Source: Actinomycetes bacterium
Lineage (GTDB): Bacteria > Actinomycetota > Acidimicrobiia > Acidimicrobiales > RAAP-2
Length of the DNA stretch: 64,000 bases
Direction: 5' to 3'
NCBI GenBank assembly: GCA_021779855.1
Contig: JAJXZW010000009.1
Span: 1 to 64,000 of the forward strand
Shown here: piece by piece, positions 25,192 through 32,919 of the stretch
Numbering within the stretch: the first letter of the stretch is position 1
How the letters are laid out: every line of letters begins with the position of its first letter
Made by a program: the position numbers and the translations under genes
Notes under the pieces: model-generated
What the model was told of the DNA's origin: nothing
The model's database searches: none
The model's input: the letters and a program-made list of their open reading frames with translations, nothing else

Positions 25192-27273
25192 GTGGCTGAG
25201 CCGGGTCGCTCTGGGATCGACCGCCAGATCGGCGTGTGGCCCCGGCGACCCCGGTCCGCGACCCCGGGGGTCGGGGAGTCCCCCCTGTGGCGCAGCGCCG
25301 AGACGGGATCGCTCGAGACCCTGTTCCCCCCGATCGCCGACTACGCCTTCCTCTCGGACTGCGAGTCGACCTGCCTCGTAGCCCCCACGGGGGCGGTGGA
25401 GTGGCTGTGCCTGCCCCGGCCCCACGACCCCAGCGTCTTTGGGACGGTGCTGGACCGGGCGGCCGGGTCGTTCCGGCTCGCGCCGGTCGACAGCGCCGTG
25501 CCGGCGCACCGCCAGTACGTGCCGGGCACGATGGTCCTGGCCACGACCTGGCAGACTCGGGGGGGCTGGCTGATGGTCCACGACTTCCTCGGCGTGGCCC
25601 CCTGGTACCGCGAGGGGGACCGCACCAATCACCACAAGCGCACGCCCGGGGACTTCGACGCCCTGCACTGCCTGGTGCGGGTGGCGACGTGCCTGCACGG
25701 CAGCGTGGACGTCTCGCTCAACTGCGAGCCCTCCTTCGACTACGGCCGCGACGACGCGCGCTGGGAGTACACCGGCCCGTCCTACGACGTGGTGCGCACG
25801 ACCAACGCCGAGACGCCTCGGCTCACGCTCACCGGGGACGTGCGCTTCGGCATCGAGGGCCGCGCCGTGCGGGCCCGGCGCCGGCTCAACGAGGGCGAGT
25901 CGATCTTCACGGTCCTCAGCTGGTCCGACAGCCCCTACCCCACGACCCGCGAGGCGGTGGAGGAGTGCCGGACCGAGACCAGCCGCTTCTGGCGCGACTG
26001 GATCGACGGCGGCCGGTTCCCCGACCACCCCTGGCGCGAGCTGCTCCAGCGCAGCTCGCTGACCCTGAAGGGCCTCACCTACGCGCCCACCGGGGCCCTG
26101 CTCGCCGCACCGACGACCTCCCTGCCCGAGGTGATCGGCGGGGGGCGCAACTGGGACTACCGCTACACCTGGGTGCGCGACGCCTCGTTCACCCTTCGCG
26201 CGATGCACGCCCTGGGCTTCGACTCCGAGGCCGACGACTTCCTCGCGTTCTTGGGCGACGTCCTCGAGCCCCACAGCGAGATCGGGCTCGCCGTGGCCCG
26301 GAACCGCCGACGGCTCAACGTGCTCTATCCCGTCGACGACGGCTCCCACCCGGCCGAGGGCGAGCTCGACCACCTCACCGGCTACGGCGGCAGCCGGCCC
26401 GTGCGCGTGGGCAACGGGGCGGTCGACCAGCTCCAGCTCGACATCCTCGGGGCGCTCGTGGACACCGTCTTCGAGCACACCCGGTCGCGCGACTCGTTGA
26501 GCGAGCGGTCCTGGCGCATCGTCGTCCAGGCCGTCGAGGCCGTCCTCGAGTCGTGGAAGGAGCCCGACCGGGGCATCTGGGAGGTGCGCGGGGAGCCGCG
26601 CCACTTCACCTTCTCCAAGGTGATGTGCTGGGTGGCCTGCGACCGGGGGGCCCGGCTGGCCGCGCTGCGCGGCGAGCGCGAGCGGGCCGAGGCCTGGTGG
26701 GCCGCGGCCCAGGAGATCCACGCCGACGTGTGCGAGAAGGGCATGAGCGAGCGCGGCCACTTCGCCCAGTCCTACGGCAGCGACGAGGTCGACGGCTCGC
26801 TGCTCCTCATCCCCATGATGGGGTTCCTGCCGGGCAGCGACCCGCGCGTGCGTCGCACGGTCTTCGCGATCGCGGACGAGCTGGGCGACGGGGCTTTCGT
26901 CAGGCGCTACGCCACCGACCGGACCGACGACGGGCTCGGGGGCGAGGACGAGGGCACGTTCACGGTGTGCTCCTTCTGGATGGTCTCGGCGCTCGTGGAG
27001 ATCGGCGAGCTCGACCTGGCGCGGGCCCACTGCGAGAAGCTGATCGGCGCGGCGAGCCAGCTCGGCCTCTACGGCGAGGAGCTCGACCCGCTGACCCTGC
27101 GCCACCTGGGGAACTTCCCCCAGGCGCTGACCCACCTCTCGTTGATCAACGCCGTCTTGCACGTGATCGAGGCCGACCAGCGCGGCAACGACCCCCAGAA
27201 CCTCGTCGCCGGCTCGCCGAGTTGGTGGCACGCCGCCGGCGGCGACGACCGCCCGAGCGCCCTGGGGGGCTGA
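25192..27273 (+). CDS. Glycoside hydrolase family 15, probable trehalase
   Basis: A 693-residue GH15 enzyme. The N-terminal beta domain starts with FPPIADYAFLSDCESTCLVA and WLCLPRPHDPSVFG, and the catalytic (alpha/alpha)6 barrel carries GGGRNWDYRYTWVRDASF (residues 317-333). These features closely follow the trehalase clade known from mycobacteria, whose member was reported to need inorganic phosphate. Glucoamylase activity is the alternative. It would split trehalose to glucose. The neighbouring otsA, 25 bases downstream on the same strand, supports the trehalase reading. The GTG at 25192 follows a GGGAG site. No signal peptide is visible, so it is cytoplasmic. Confidence 0.88.
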   Translation: MAEPGRSGIDRQIGVWPRRPRSATPGVGESPLWRSAETGSLETLFPPIADYAFLSDCESTCLVAPTGAVEWLCLPRPHDPSVFGTVLDRAAGSFRLAPVDSAVPAHRQYVPGTMVLATTWQTRGGWLMVHDFLGVAPWYREGDRTNHHKRTPGDFDALHCLVRVATCLHGSVDVSLNCEPSFDYGRDDARWEYTGPSYDVVRTTNAETPRLTLTGDVRFGIEGRAVRARRRLNEGESIFTVLSWSDSPYPTTREAVEECRTETSRFWRDWIDGGRFPDHPWRELLQRSSLTLKGLTYAPTGALLAAPTTSLPEVIGGGRNWDYRYTWVRDASFTLRAMHALGFDSEADDFLAFLGDVLEPHSEIGLAVARNRRRLNVLYPVDDGSHPAEGELDHLTGYGGSRPVRVGNGAVDQLQLDILGALVDTVFEHTRSRDSLSERSWRIVVQAVEAVLESWKEPDRGIWEVRGEPRHFTFSKVMCWVACDRGARLAALRGERERAEAWWAAAQEIHADVCEKGMSERGHFAQSYGSDEVDGSLLLIPMMGFLPGSDPRVRRTVFAIADELGDGAFVRRYATDRTDDGLGGEDEGTFTVCSFWMVSALVEIGELDLARAHCEKLIGAASQLGLYGEELDPLTLRHLGNFPQALTHLSLINAVLHVIEADQRGNDPQNLVAGSPSWWHAAGGDDRPSALGG

Positions 27274-27298
27274 TGGGCGGCGCGCGCGGAGGACGCCG

Positions 27299-28720
27299 GT
27301 GACGCCCCGCCCCGACGCGGTGGTCCCGCCGGCGCCCGAGCCCCGGGCGGACCTCGTGGTGGTGGCCAACCGCCTGCCGGTCCAGCCCGACGCCGAGGCC
27401 GGCGCGAACGGCTGGCGCCCGAGCCCGGGCGGCCTGGTCTCGGCGCTCACCTCGGTCCTGCAGCGTGGCAACGGCCTGTGGATCGGCTGGCCGGGGACCT
27501 CCCAGCAGCGTCGTGTGCCCGACCACTACGAGGGCATCCGCCTGCGGCCCGTGGCGATCTCGGCCGACGAGTACGAGACGTTCTACCTGGGCTTCTCCAA
27601 CGCGACGCTCTGGCCGCTCTACCACGACGCCATCCGCCCACCGGCCTTCCACCGCACGTGGTGGCAGAGCTACGTCAGGGTCAACCGGCGCTACGCCGAC
27701 GCCGTGGCGGAGGCCGCCGCGCCGGGGGCGACCGTGTGGGTCCACGACTACCAGCTCCAGCTGGTCCCGCGGATGGTCCGCGAGCGCCGGCCCGACGTGC
27801 GGGTGGGTTTCTTCATGCACATCCCGTTCCCACCGCTCGAGCTGTTCAACCAGCTCCCGTGGCGCCGCGAGATCGTCGAGGGGCTGCTCGGGGCCGACCT
27901 CGTGGGCTTCCAGACCCGTCAGTCGTCGGTCAACTTCTCGCGGGTGGCCCGCCGGCTCACCGCGGCCGACGGCACCGATGCGCTCGTGCACCACGAGGGC
28001 CGGTACGTGCGCACCGGGGCCTTCCCGATCACCGCCGACGTGGCGCGCTTCGCCGCGGCCGCCCAGGACCCCGCGGTGCGGGCCCGGGCGAAGGAGATCC
28101 GCCAGGACCTCGGCGACCCCGAGGTCATCCTGCTGGGGGTGGACCGGCTCGACTACACCAAGGGCATCCAGCAGCGCGTGAAGGCGCTCGCCGAGCTCTA
28201 CGCCGACCACTCGCTCGACCCCGAGCGCCACGTCCTGGTCCAGATCGCGGTGCCCTCCCGCGAGAACGACGTGCACTACGAGCGCGAGCGCCACGAGCTC
28301 GAGCAGGTCGTCGGCCAGGTCAACGGCGACTACGGCCTCGTGGGTCGACCGGTCATCCACTACCTGCACCAGAACATGCCCTTCGACGAGCTGGTCGCGC
28401 TCTACCTCGCGGCTGACGTCATGCTCGTGACGCCGTTCCGCGACGGGATGAACCTGGTGGCGAAGGAGTACGTCACGTGCCGGACCGACTTGACGGGCCG
28501 GCTCGTCCTCTCGGAGTTCGCCGGGGCGGCGACCGAGCTGCGCGGGGCCTTCATCGTGAACCCCCACGACCTCGAGGGCGTCAAAGAGGCGATCCGCTCG
28601 GCCGTGGGCGTCGGGCCCCGCGAGGCCCGCGAGCGGATGGCCCGGATGCGCCGTCAGACGATGCGCCGCGACGTCTACGACTGGGCGACGAACTTCCTCA
28701 ACGCGCTCGAGTCGGCCTAG
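27299..28720 (+). CDS. otsA: Trehalose-6-phosphate synthase (GT20)
   Basis: OtsA joins UDP-glucose (or another NDP-glucose) and glucose-6-phosphate to give trehalose-6-phosphate. The 473-residue protein has the whole family pattern: VVVANRLPVQ, PGGLVSAL, GLWIGWPG, VWVHDYQLQLVP, GFFMHIPFPPLELF, ADLVGFQT, LLGVDRLDYTKGI and VTPFRDGMNLVAKEYV. The GTG at 27299 has a strong GGAGGA site (27288-27293) five bases upstream. It follows the trehalase gene in one operon, so synthesis and breakdown of trehalose would be co-expressed. No otsB is present in the window. The stop shares a CTAG with the convergent HAD gene. Confidence 0.97.
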   Translation: MTPRPDAVVPPAPEPRADLVVVANRLPVQPDAEAGANGWRPSPGGLVSALTSVLQRGNGLWIGWPGTSQQRRVPDHYEGIRLRPVAISADEYETFYLGFSNATLWPLYHDAIRPPAFHRTWWQSYVRVNRRYADAVAEAAAPGATVWVHDYQLQLVPRMVRERRPDVRVGFFMHIPFPPLELFNQLPWRREIVEGLLGADLVGFQTRQSSVNFSRVARRLTAADGTDALVHHEGRYVRTGAFPITADVARFAAAAQDPAVRARAKEIRQDLGDPEVILLGVDRLDYTKGIQQRVKALAELYADHSLDPERHVLVQIAVPSRENDVHYERERHELEQVVGQVNGDYGLVGRPVIHYLHQNMPFDELVALYLAADVMLVTPFRDGMNLVAKEYVTCRTDLTGRLVLSEFAGAATELRGAFIVNPHDLEGVKEAIRSAVGVGPREARERMARMRRQTMRRDVYDWATNFLNALESA

Positions 28721-29487
28721 AGCTCGTCGATCAGGTCCTTCACGGAGTCGGCCACCCGGGTCGGCTGGTAGGGCGCCCCGACCAGGTCCTCGCGGGTGGC
28801 CACCCCTGAGAGCACCAGGATCGTCGGGATGCCCGCCTCGGTCCCGGCGCGTACGTCGGTGTCCATGCGGTCACCGACCAAGACAGTCTCGGCCGAGTGG
28901 GCCCCGAGCAGGGCCAGCGCGTCGCGGATCATGACCGCGTTGGGCTTGCCCACGACGTAGGGGGCGACCCCGGTGGCGCGCTGGATGAGCGCGGTGAGCG
29001 CGCCGCAGCCCGGCAGCGCCCCGTCGGGGGTCGTGCCGGTGGCCTCGGGGTTCGTCGAGACGAAGGCGCTCCCGGCGTCGATCAGCCGGACCGCCCGGGT
29101 GATGGCCTCGAAGTCGTAGGTCCAGGTCTCGCCCACCACCACGTAGTCGGGGTCGACGGGGTTGGCGGGGTAGCCGAGCTCGGCGAGGGCCTCGTGCATG
29201 GCCGGCTCCCCGATCACGTAGGCGCTGCCTCGGGGGCGCTGGTCGGCGACGAACCGGGCCGTCGCCAGCGCCGAGGTCCACAGCTGCTCGCGCTCGATCG
29301 CGACGCCGTGGCTGGTGAGCGCCTCGCAGATCTGGCGGGGGGTGAAGAGGGAGTTGTTCGTGAGGACGAGGAAGTCCCGACCCGTCGCGCGCAGCCGGGC
29401 GAGGAACTCGGCGGCGCCGTCGACCTGGTGGCCGTCGTTGATGAGGACCCCGTCCATGTCGCAGAGCCAGTGCGGGGCGAGGGTCAC
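28717..29487 (-). CDS. HAD-IIA family phosphatase (NagD-like)
   Basis: A 256-residue HAD-IIA protein with motif I LCDMDGVLIND, motif II FLVLTNNSLFTPRQI, the C2A cap, the Lys in VVGKPNAVMI and motif IV TVLVGDRMDTDVRAG. The family includes UMP/GMP phosphatase NagD and p-nitrophenyl phosphatases. It is convergent with otsA and overlaps it by four bases. Trehalose-6-phosphate phosphatase (OtsB) belongs to a different subclass (HAD-IIB), so I do not call it otsB. It could still act on sugar phosphates. Confidence 0.9.
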   Translation of the reverse strand: MTLAPHWLCDMDGVLINDGHQVDGAAEFLARLRATGRDFLVLTNNSLFTPRQICEALTSHGVAIEREQLWTSALATARFVADQRPRGSAYVIGEPAMHEALAELGYPANPVDPDYVVVGETWTYDFEAITRAVRLIDAGSAFVSTNPEATGTTPDGALPGCGALTALIQRATGVAPYVVGKPNAVMIRDALALLGAHSAETVLVGDRMDTDVRAGTEAGIPTILVLSGVATREDLVGAPYQPTRVADSVKDLIDEL

Positions 29488-29566
29488 GCCCCCAGTCTTC
29501 CACGGACGAGCCGCCGCCCCGACCCGGGCAAGGGTGCCGGGTCGGGGCGGCGGGGGAGGCGAGGGT

Positions 29567-30727
29567 CTAGCGCTGGTGCCCGCGGTGGTGGTCGCCCTGG
29601 CCGTTGCCCTGGCCGTTGCCCGAACCGTTGCCGAGGTTGCCGAGGCCGGGCCCGAGGAGGCCCCAGCCCTCGCCGCCGCCGACGACGATCACCTGAGCGT
29701 CGATGGTCGAGGGGCTCGTCGCGTCGGGCAGCCCGGCCGCGACCACGTGCTCACCGACCGTGAAGGTCACCGCCGCCGTGGCGAGCTGGCCCATCTCGTA
29801 GACCTGGGTCGTCGGCTCGACGACGACGGTCGTCGTGGCGCCGTCGCTGGTCACGCTGAACGACCCGGTGCCCACCGCACTGATGCTCCCGCGCACCCGC
29901 AGCGGGCGGATGTCGATCGAGGCCGCCGTGGTGGCGGACCCCGCCGCGGTCGTGATCGAGACGTGCTCACCGACCAGGAGGTCGGTCGAGGGCACGGTGG
30001 AGGGGCCCTCGGTGTAGGTCGTCGAGCTGGTCAGGCTGAGGGTCGTGCTCGCGCCGTGGTCGCCGCTGATCGTGACCGAGGTGCCCGGCGTGAGGGCCGT
30101 GACGACTCCCTCGATGCGCTCGGGACGCTGCTGCTCGGGGGCGCGCACGTCGATCGAGACGGCGTCGAGGATGGTCCCCGTCGAGTCGATCGTGCCCTGG
30201 GCGACGATCGACGCGCCCGGGGTGAGGGCCGCGAGCGTCGAGGCCTGGCCGCCGGAGGTGACGACCGTCGAGGCGCCGGCCTGCACCGTGCGGGTGAAGC
30301 CCTCGGGGCCGATCACCAAGACGGTGGAGCCCGAGACCGAGAGCACGAGCCCGTGGATCTCAGCGAGGTCGATGTTGACCGACGTGGCCGTGGTGGGCGA
30401 GCCCGGGGCGGTCTGGACCTCGACGCGCTCACCCACGACGAGCAGTGCCGCGGCGGCCGTCTGGCCGTCGAGGGTGTAGGTCGTGGCCGGGCCGATCGTG
30501 TAGGTCGTCGTCACGCCGCCGGGGCTCTCCACGCTGAGCGACGTGGCGGTCATCGCCATCACGTAGCCCGCGGCGTGGTCGCCCCCGCCACCGTTGTCGT
30601 GACTGCGGCCGTGTCCGTGGCCGGAGTCCGCGCCCGCCACGCTGGCGACGCCGAGCCCGAGGCCGGCCGTCACCGCGAGTGCGGCCAGCGACCGGCCGAG
30701 TACTGCGGGGGTGGGGTGGGTCATCAC
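29567..30727 (-). CDS. Secreted protein with tandem DUF5666-like beta domains and His/Gly-rich ends
   Basis: A 386-residue exported protein with a signal peptide (cleavage near SVAGA, about residue 33). About four repeats of a 75-residue beta-rich unit follow, each built like G-x-V-x-A-h-T, then T-T-Y-T, then L-x-V-G-E-x-V. The pattern resembles DUF5666. The mature N-terminus is GHGHGRSHDNGGGGDH and the C-terminus is rich in Gly, Asn and His (ending GDHHRGHQR), which could bind metal ions. The function is unknown. An AAGGAGA site precedes the ATG at 30727, and the 5' region carries a strong hairpin (30750-30776). It is divergent from the pirin gene. Confidence 0.75.
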   Translation of the reverse strand: MMTHPTPAVLGRSLAALAVTAGLGLGVASVAGADSGHGHGRSHDNGGGGDHAAGYVMAMTATSLSVESPGGVTTTYTIGPATTYTLDGQTAAAALLVVGERVEVQTAPGSPTTATSVNIDLAEIHGLVLSVSGSTVLVIGPEGFTRTVQAGASTVVTSGGQASTLAALTPGASIVAQGTIDSTGTILDAVSIDVRAPEQQRPERIEGVVTALTPGTSVTISGDHGASTTLSLTSSTTYTEGPSTVPSTDLLVGEHVSITTAAGSATTAASIDIRPLRVRGSISAVGTGSFSVTSDGATTTVVVEPTTQVYEMGQLATAAVTFTVGEHVVAAGLPDATSPSTIDAQVIVVGGGEGWGLLGPGLGNLGNGSGNGQGNGQGDHHRGHQR

Positions 30728-30749
30728 TCTCTCCTTGGTTCGTCCTGTC

Positions 30750-30776
30750 GGACCCCCCCACTATGTCCGGGGGTCC
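30750..30776. repeat. Perfect inverted repeat in a divergent promoter region
   Basis: GGACCCCC (30750-30757) and GGGGGTCC (30769-30776) form a perfect 8-bp stem with an 11-base loop. It lies 23 bases before the start of the DUF5666-like gene and about 80 bases before the pirin gene. It may be a leader hairpin or an operator. Confidence 0.5.
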
Positions 30777-30854
30777 TCAGAAAGGGGTGTGAGTCGGCTG
30801 TGCGTTGGCTGACAAACCGGCCCGTAGTCTGGGATTTGTCCTAGAGGAGGTCTT

Positions 30855-31847
30855 ATGCCGGCACTCACCCCCGGGGACTGGACGGTCCTGACCCGCCTGG
30901 AGCCGGTGGCCGACCCGGCCGGGGAGCGCCCGGTCGCGACCGTGACGACGGCCCCGCGCGGGGTCGAGGGCGAGGGCTTCCCCGTCCGGCGGGCCTTCGC
31001 CGGGCTGGCGCTATCGGCCCTCGACCCCTTCGTGCACATGGACCAGATGGGCGAGGTCGACTACGCGCCCGGCGAGCCCAAGGGCACGCCCTGGCACCCG
31101 CACCGCGGCTTCGAGACCGTCACCTACATGATCGACGGCACCTTCCAGCACCAGGACTCCCACGGCGGCGGCGGGCTCATCACCAACGGTTCGACCCAGT
31201 GGATGACGGCCGGTCAGGGGATCCTGCACATCGAGACCCCGCCCGAGGACCTCGTCGAGTCGGGCGGGCTCTTCCACGGGATCCAGCTCTGGGTGAACCT
31301 GCCCGCGAGGGACAAGATGATCCCGCCCGCGTACCAGAGCCTCGAGGCCGAGGACGTCGCGCTCGTCGCCTCGCCCGACGCGACCTCGCTCGTGCGCGTC
31401 GTCGCCGGTGCCGTCGGCAGCCACCGGGGGCCGGGCTCGACCCACACGCCCATGACGATGACCCACGTGACCCTGACCCCGGGCGCCGAGCTCGACCTGC
31501 CCTGGGACCCGGACTACAACGCGCTCGTCTACGTCCTGGCCGGCCGGGGCACGGTGGGCTCGGATCGCCGGCCCGTCACGACCGGCCAGCTCGTGAGCTT
31601 CGGTCGCGGCCGGTGGCTGCGCCTCGGGGCTGACGCCGCGGGCGGCCGCGGCGACCGGCTCGAGGCGCTGGTGCTCGGGGGTCGGCCCATCGGCGAGCCG
31701 GTCGAGCACTACGGGCCCTTCGTGATGAACACGCGCGCCGAGATCGCCCAGGCCCTGGAGGACTACCAACGGGGCCGGCTGGGGGTGATCCCGCCGGGGG
31801 CCCTCATGCCCCACGTCCCGCGCCCGGCGCGCGCGGGCGATGACTAG
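30855..31847 (+). CDS. Pirin family protein
   Basis: A 330-residue bicupin of the pirin family. The N-terminal cupin has FVHMDQMGEVDYAPGEPKGT and the metal-site motif WHPHRGFETVTYMIDG, followed by HQDSHGGGG and MTAGQGILHIE. The three His and one Glu in these motifs are the standard metal ligands. Some pirins are quercetin dioxygenases and others act as redox-sensing regulators, and the sequence alone does not separate these roles. An excellent ribosome binding site (AGGAGG, 30845-30850) precedes the ATG at 30855, and TAGTCT (30825-30830) is a plausible -10. The C-terminus ends in a short charged tail. Confidence 0.93.
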   Translation: MPALTPGDWTVLTRLEPVADPAGERPVATVTTAPRGVEGEGFPVRRAFAGLALSALDPFVHMDQMGEVDYAPGEPKGTPWHPHRGFETVTYMIDGTFQHQDSHGGGGLITNGSTQWMTAGQGILHIETPPEDLVESGGLFHGIQLWVNLPARDKMIPPAYQSLEAEDVALVASPDATSLVRVVAGAVGSHRGPGSTHTPMTMTHVTLTPGAELDLPWDPDYNALVYVLAGRGTVGSDRRPVTTGQLVSFGRGRWLRLGADAAGGRGDRLEALVLGGRPIGEPVEHYGPFVMNTRAEIAQALEDYQRGRLGVIPPGALMPHVPRPARAGDD

Positions 31848-31889
31848 CGTCCTGGTGGCGCGCCCTAGGTTGGTCCGCGGGAGGCGGCG

Positions 31890-32132
31890 ATGAACGACGG
31901 AACCATCTTCGAACAGATCGAGCGGCTCTCCGAGGAGGAGTTGGCCCTCGAAGAGTCCCACCCGGGCAAGCGCATGAGCGAGCCCGAGCGGGTGCGCCTG
32001 CGCGAGATCGAGGTCCAGCTCGACCGGTGCTACGACCTGTTGCGCCAGCGCCGCGCGCGCCGGGCGGCGGGGCTTGACCCGGACGAGGCGACGGCGCGCA
32101 GCGAGACGACGGTCGAGGGCTATCTCCAGTAG
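31890..32132 (+). CDS. DUF2630 family protein
   Basis: A small, 80-residue, highly charged helical protein matching DUF2630, a family confined largely to actinobacteria. It shows IFEQIERLSEEELALEES, then RLREIEVQLDRCYDLLRQRR, then AGLDPDEA and the ending VEGYLQ. The heptad-like spacing suggests a coiled coil. No function is known. It sits 42 bases after the pirin gene, and its stop is 19 bases before the SDR gene, so the three may be one transcript. A purine-rich GGGAGGCGGCG (31878-31888) lies just before the ATG. Confidence 0.9.
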   Translation: MNDGTIFEQIERLSEEELALEESHPGKRMSEPERVRLREIEVQLDRCYDLLRQRRARRAAGLDPDEATARSETTVEGYLQ

Positions 32133-32151
32133 CGCTCGGTAGGGTGGGCCG

Positions 32152-32919
32152 GTGGACCTCGGGCTCGGCGGGCGCGGCTACCTGATCACCGGCGGCACCG
32201 ACGGGCTCGGGCTGGCTCTGGCGCGCGCCCTCCTCGGCGAGGGCGCGCGGGTCGCGGTGTGCGGGCGCGACGAGGGCCGCCTCGCGCGCGCCGGCGCGCT
32301 GCTCGGGGCGCAGGCCCTGTGCGTGCGCGCCGACGTGACCTCGCCCGCGCAGATGGATGGCTTCGTCGGGGCCGCGCGCGAGCACCTGGGCCGGATCGAC
32401 GGGCTCGTGAACAACGCCGGTCGCACGGCCGGGGGACCGGTCGCCGACTCGAGCGACGACGCCTGGCGCGAGGACCTCGAGCTCAAGGTGATCGCCGCGG
32501 TGCGCCTCGCGCGGCTGTGCCTGGACGACCTGGCGGCGACCGGCGGGTCGGTGCTGAACGTCCTCACGATCATGGCCCGCACGCCGCCCGCCGACTCCAC
32601 GCCGACCGCGGCGAGCCGGGCGGCCGGGCTGGCCCTCACTAAGGCCCTCAGCCACGAGGTCGGCCCGCGCGGGGTCCGGGCCAACGCCCTGCTCGTCGGG
32701 CTGGTCGAGTCGGGCCAGTGGGAGCGGCGCGCCGCCCTGGCCGGGCGGGCGACCGACGACCTCTACCGGGAGATGGCGGCGCGTCAGCCCATCGCCCTCG
32801 GGCGGGTCGGCCGGGCCGAGGAGTTCGCCGACGTCGCCGCCTTCCTCCTCTCGCCGCGCGCGAGCTACGTCACCGGCGTCGGGCTGGCCGTCGACGGGGG
32901 CCTCTCGTCGGCGATCTAG
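32152..32919 (+). CDS. SDR-family protein with replaced catalytic Tyr and Lys
   Basis: A 255-residue short-chain dehydrogenase/reductase fold. The nucleotide-binding motif TGGTDGLG (13-20), the cofactor-discriminating CGRDEGRL, VNNAG (86-90), and the C-terminal YVTGVGLAVDGG are all present. The catalytic Y-x-x-x-K is T152-A-A-S-R156, and the usual catalytic Ser position appears as Thr (T139). It may have lost classical dehydrogenase chemistry or belong to one of the atypical SDR subgroups. An ordinary role in fatty-acid or polyketide reduction should not be assumed. The stop shares a CTAG with the convergent histidine kinase gene. Confidence 0.82.
   Translation: MDLGLGGRGYLITGGTDGLGLALARALLGEGARVAVCGRDEGRLARAGALLGAQALCVRADVTSPAQMDGFVGAAREHLGRIDGLVNNAGRTAGGPVADSSDDAWREDLELKVIAAVRLARLCLDDLAATGGSVLNVLTIMARTPPADSTPTAASRAAGLALTKALSHEVGPRGVRANALLVGLVESGQWERRAALAGRATDDLYREMAARQPIALGRVGRAEEFADVAAFLLSPRASYVTGVGLAVDGGLSSAI

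Noticed and set aside
25132..27471. A 779-codon open frame on the minus strand across the GH15 gene
   Set aside because: It is exactly antisense to a well-supported GH15 enzyme, is dominated by Arg, Gly, Val and Asp from GC-rich third positions, and has no motif. Similar long antisense frames cross many genes here (for example 12050-13942 and 18580-20364).
28717..29487. Calling the HAD protein OtsB because it is next to otsA
   Set aside because: Its motifs and cap are those of HAD-IIA (NagD-like). OtsB is HAD-IIB, and the gene is on the opposite strand.
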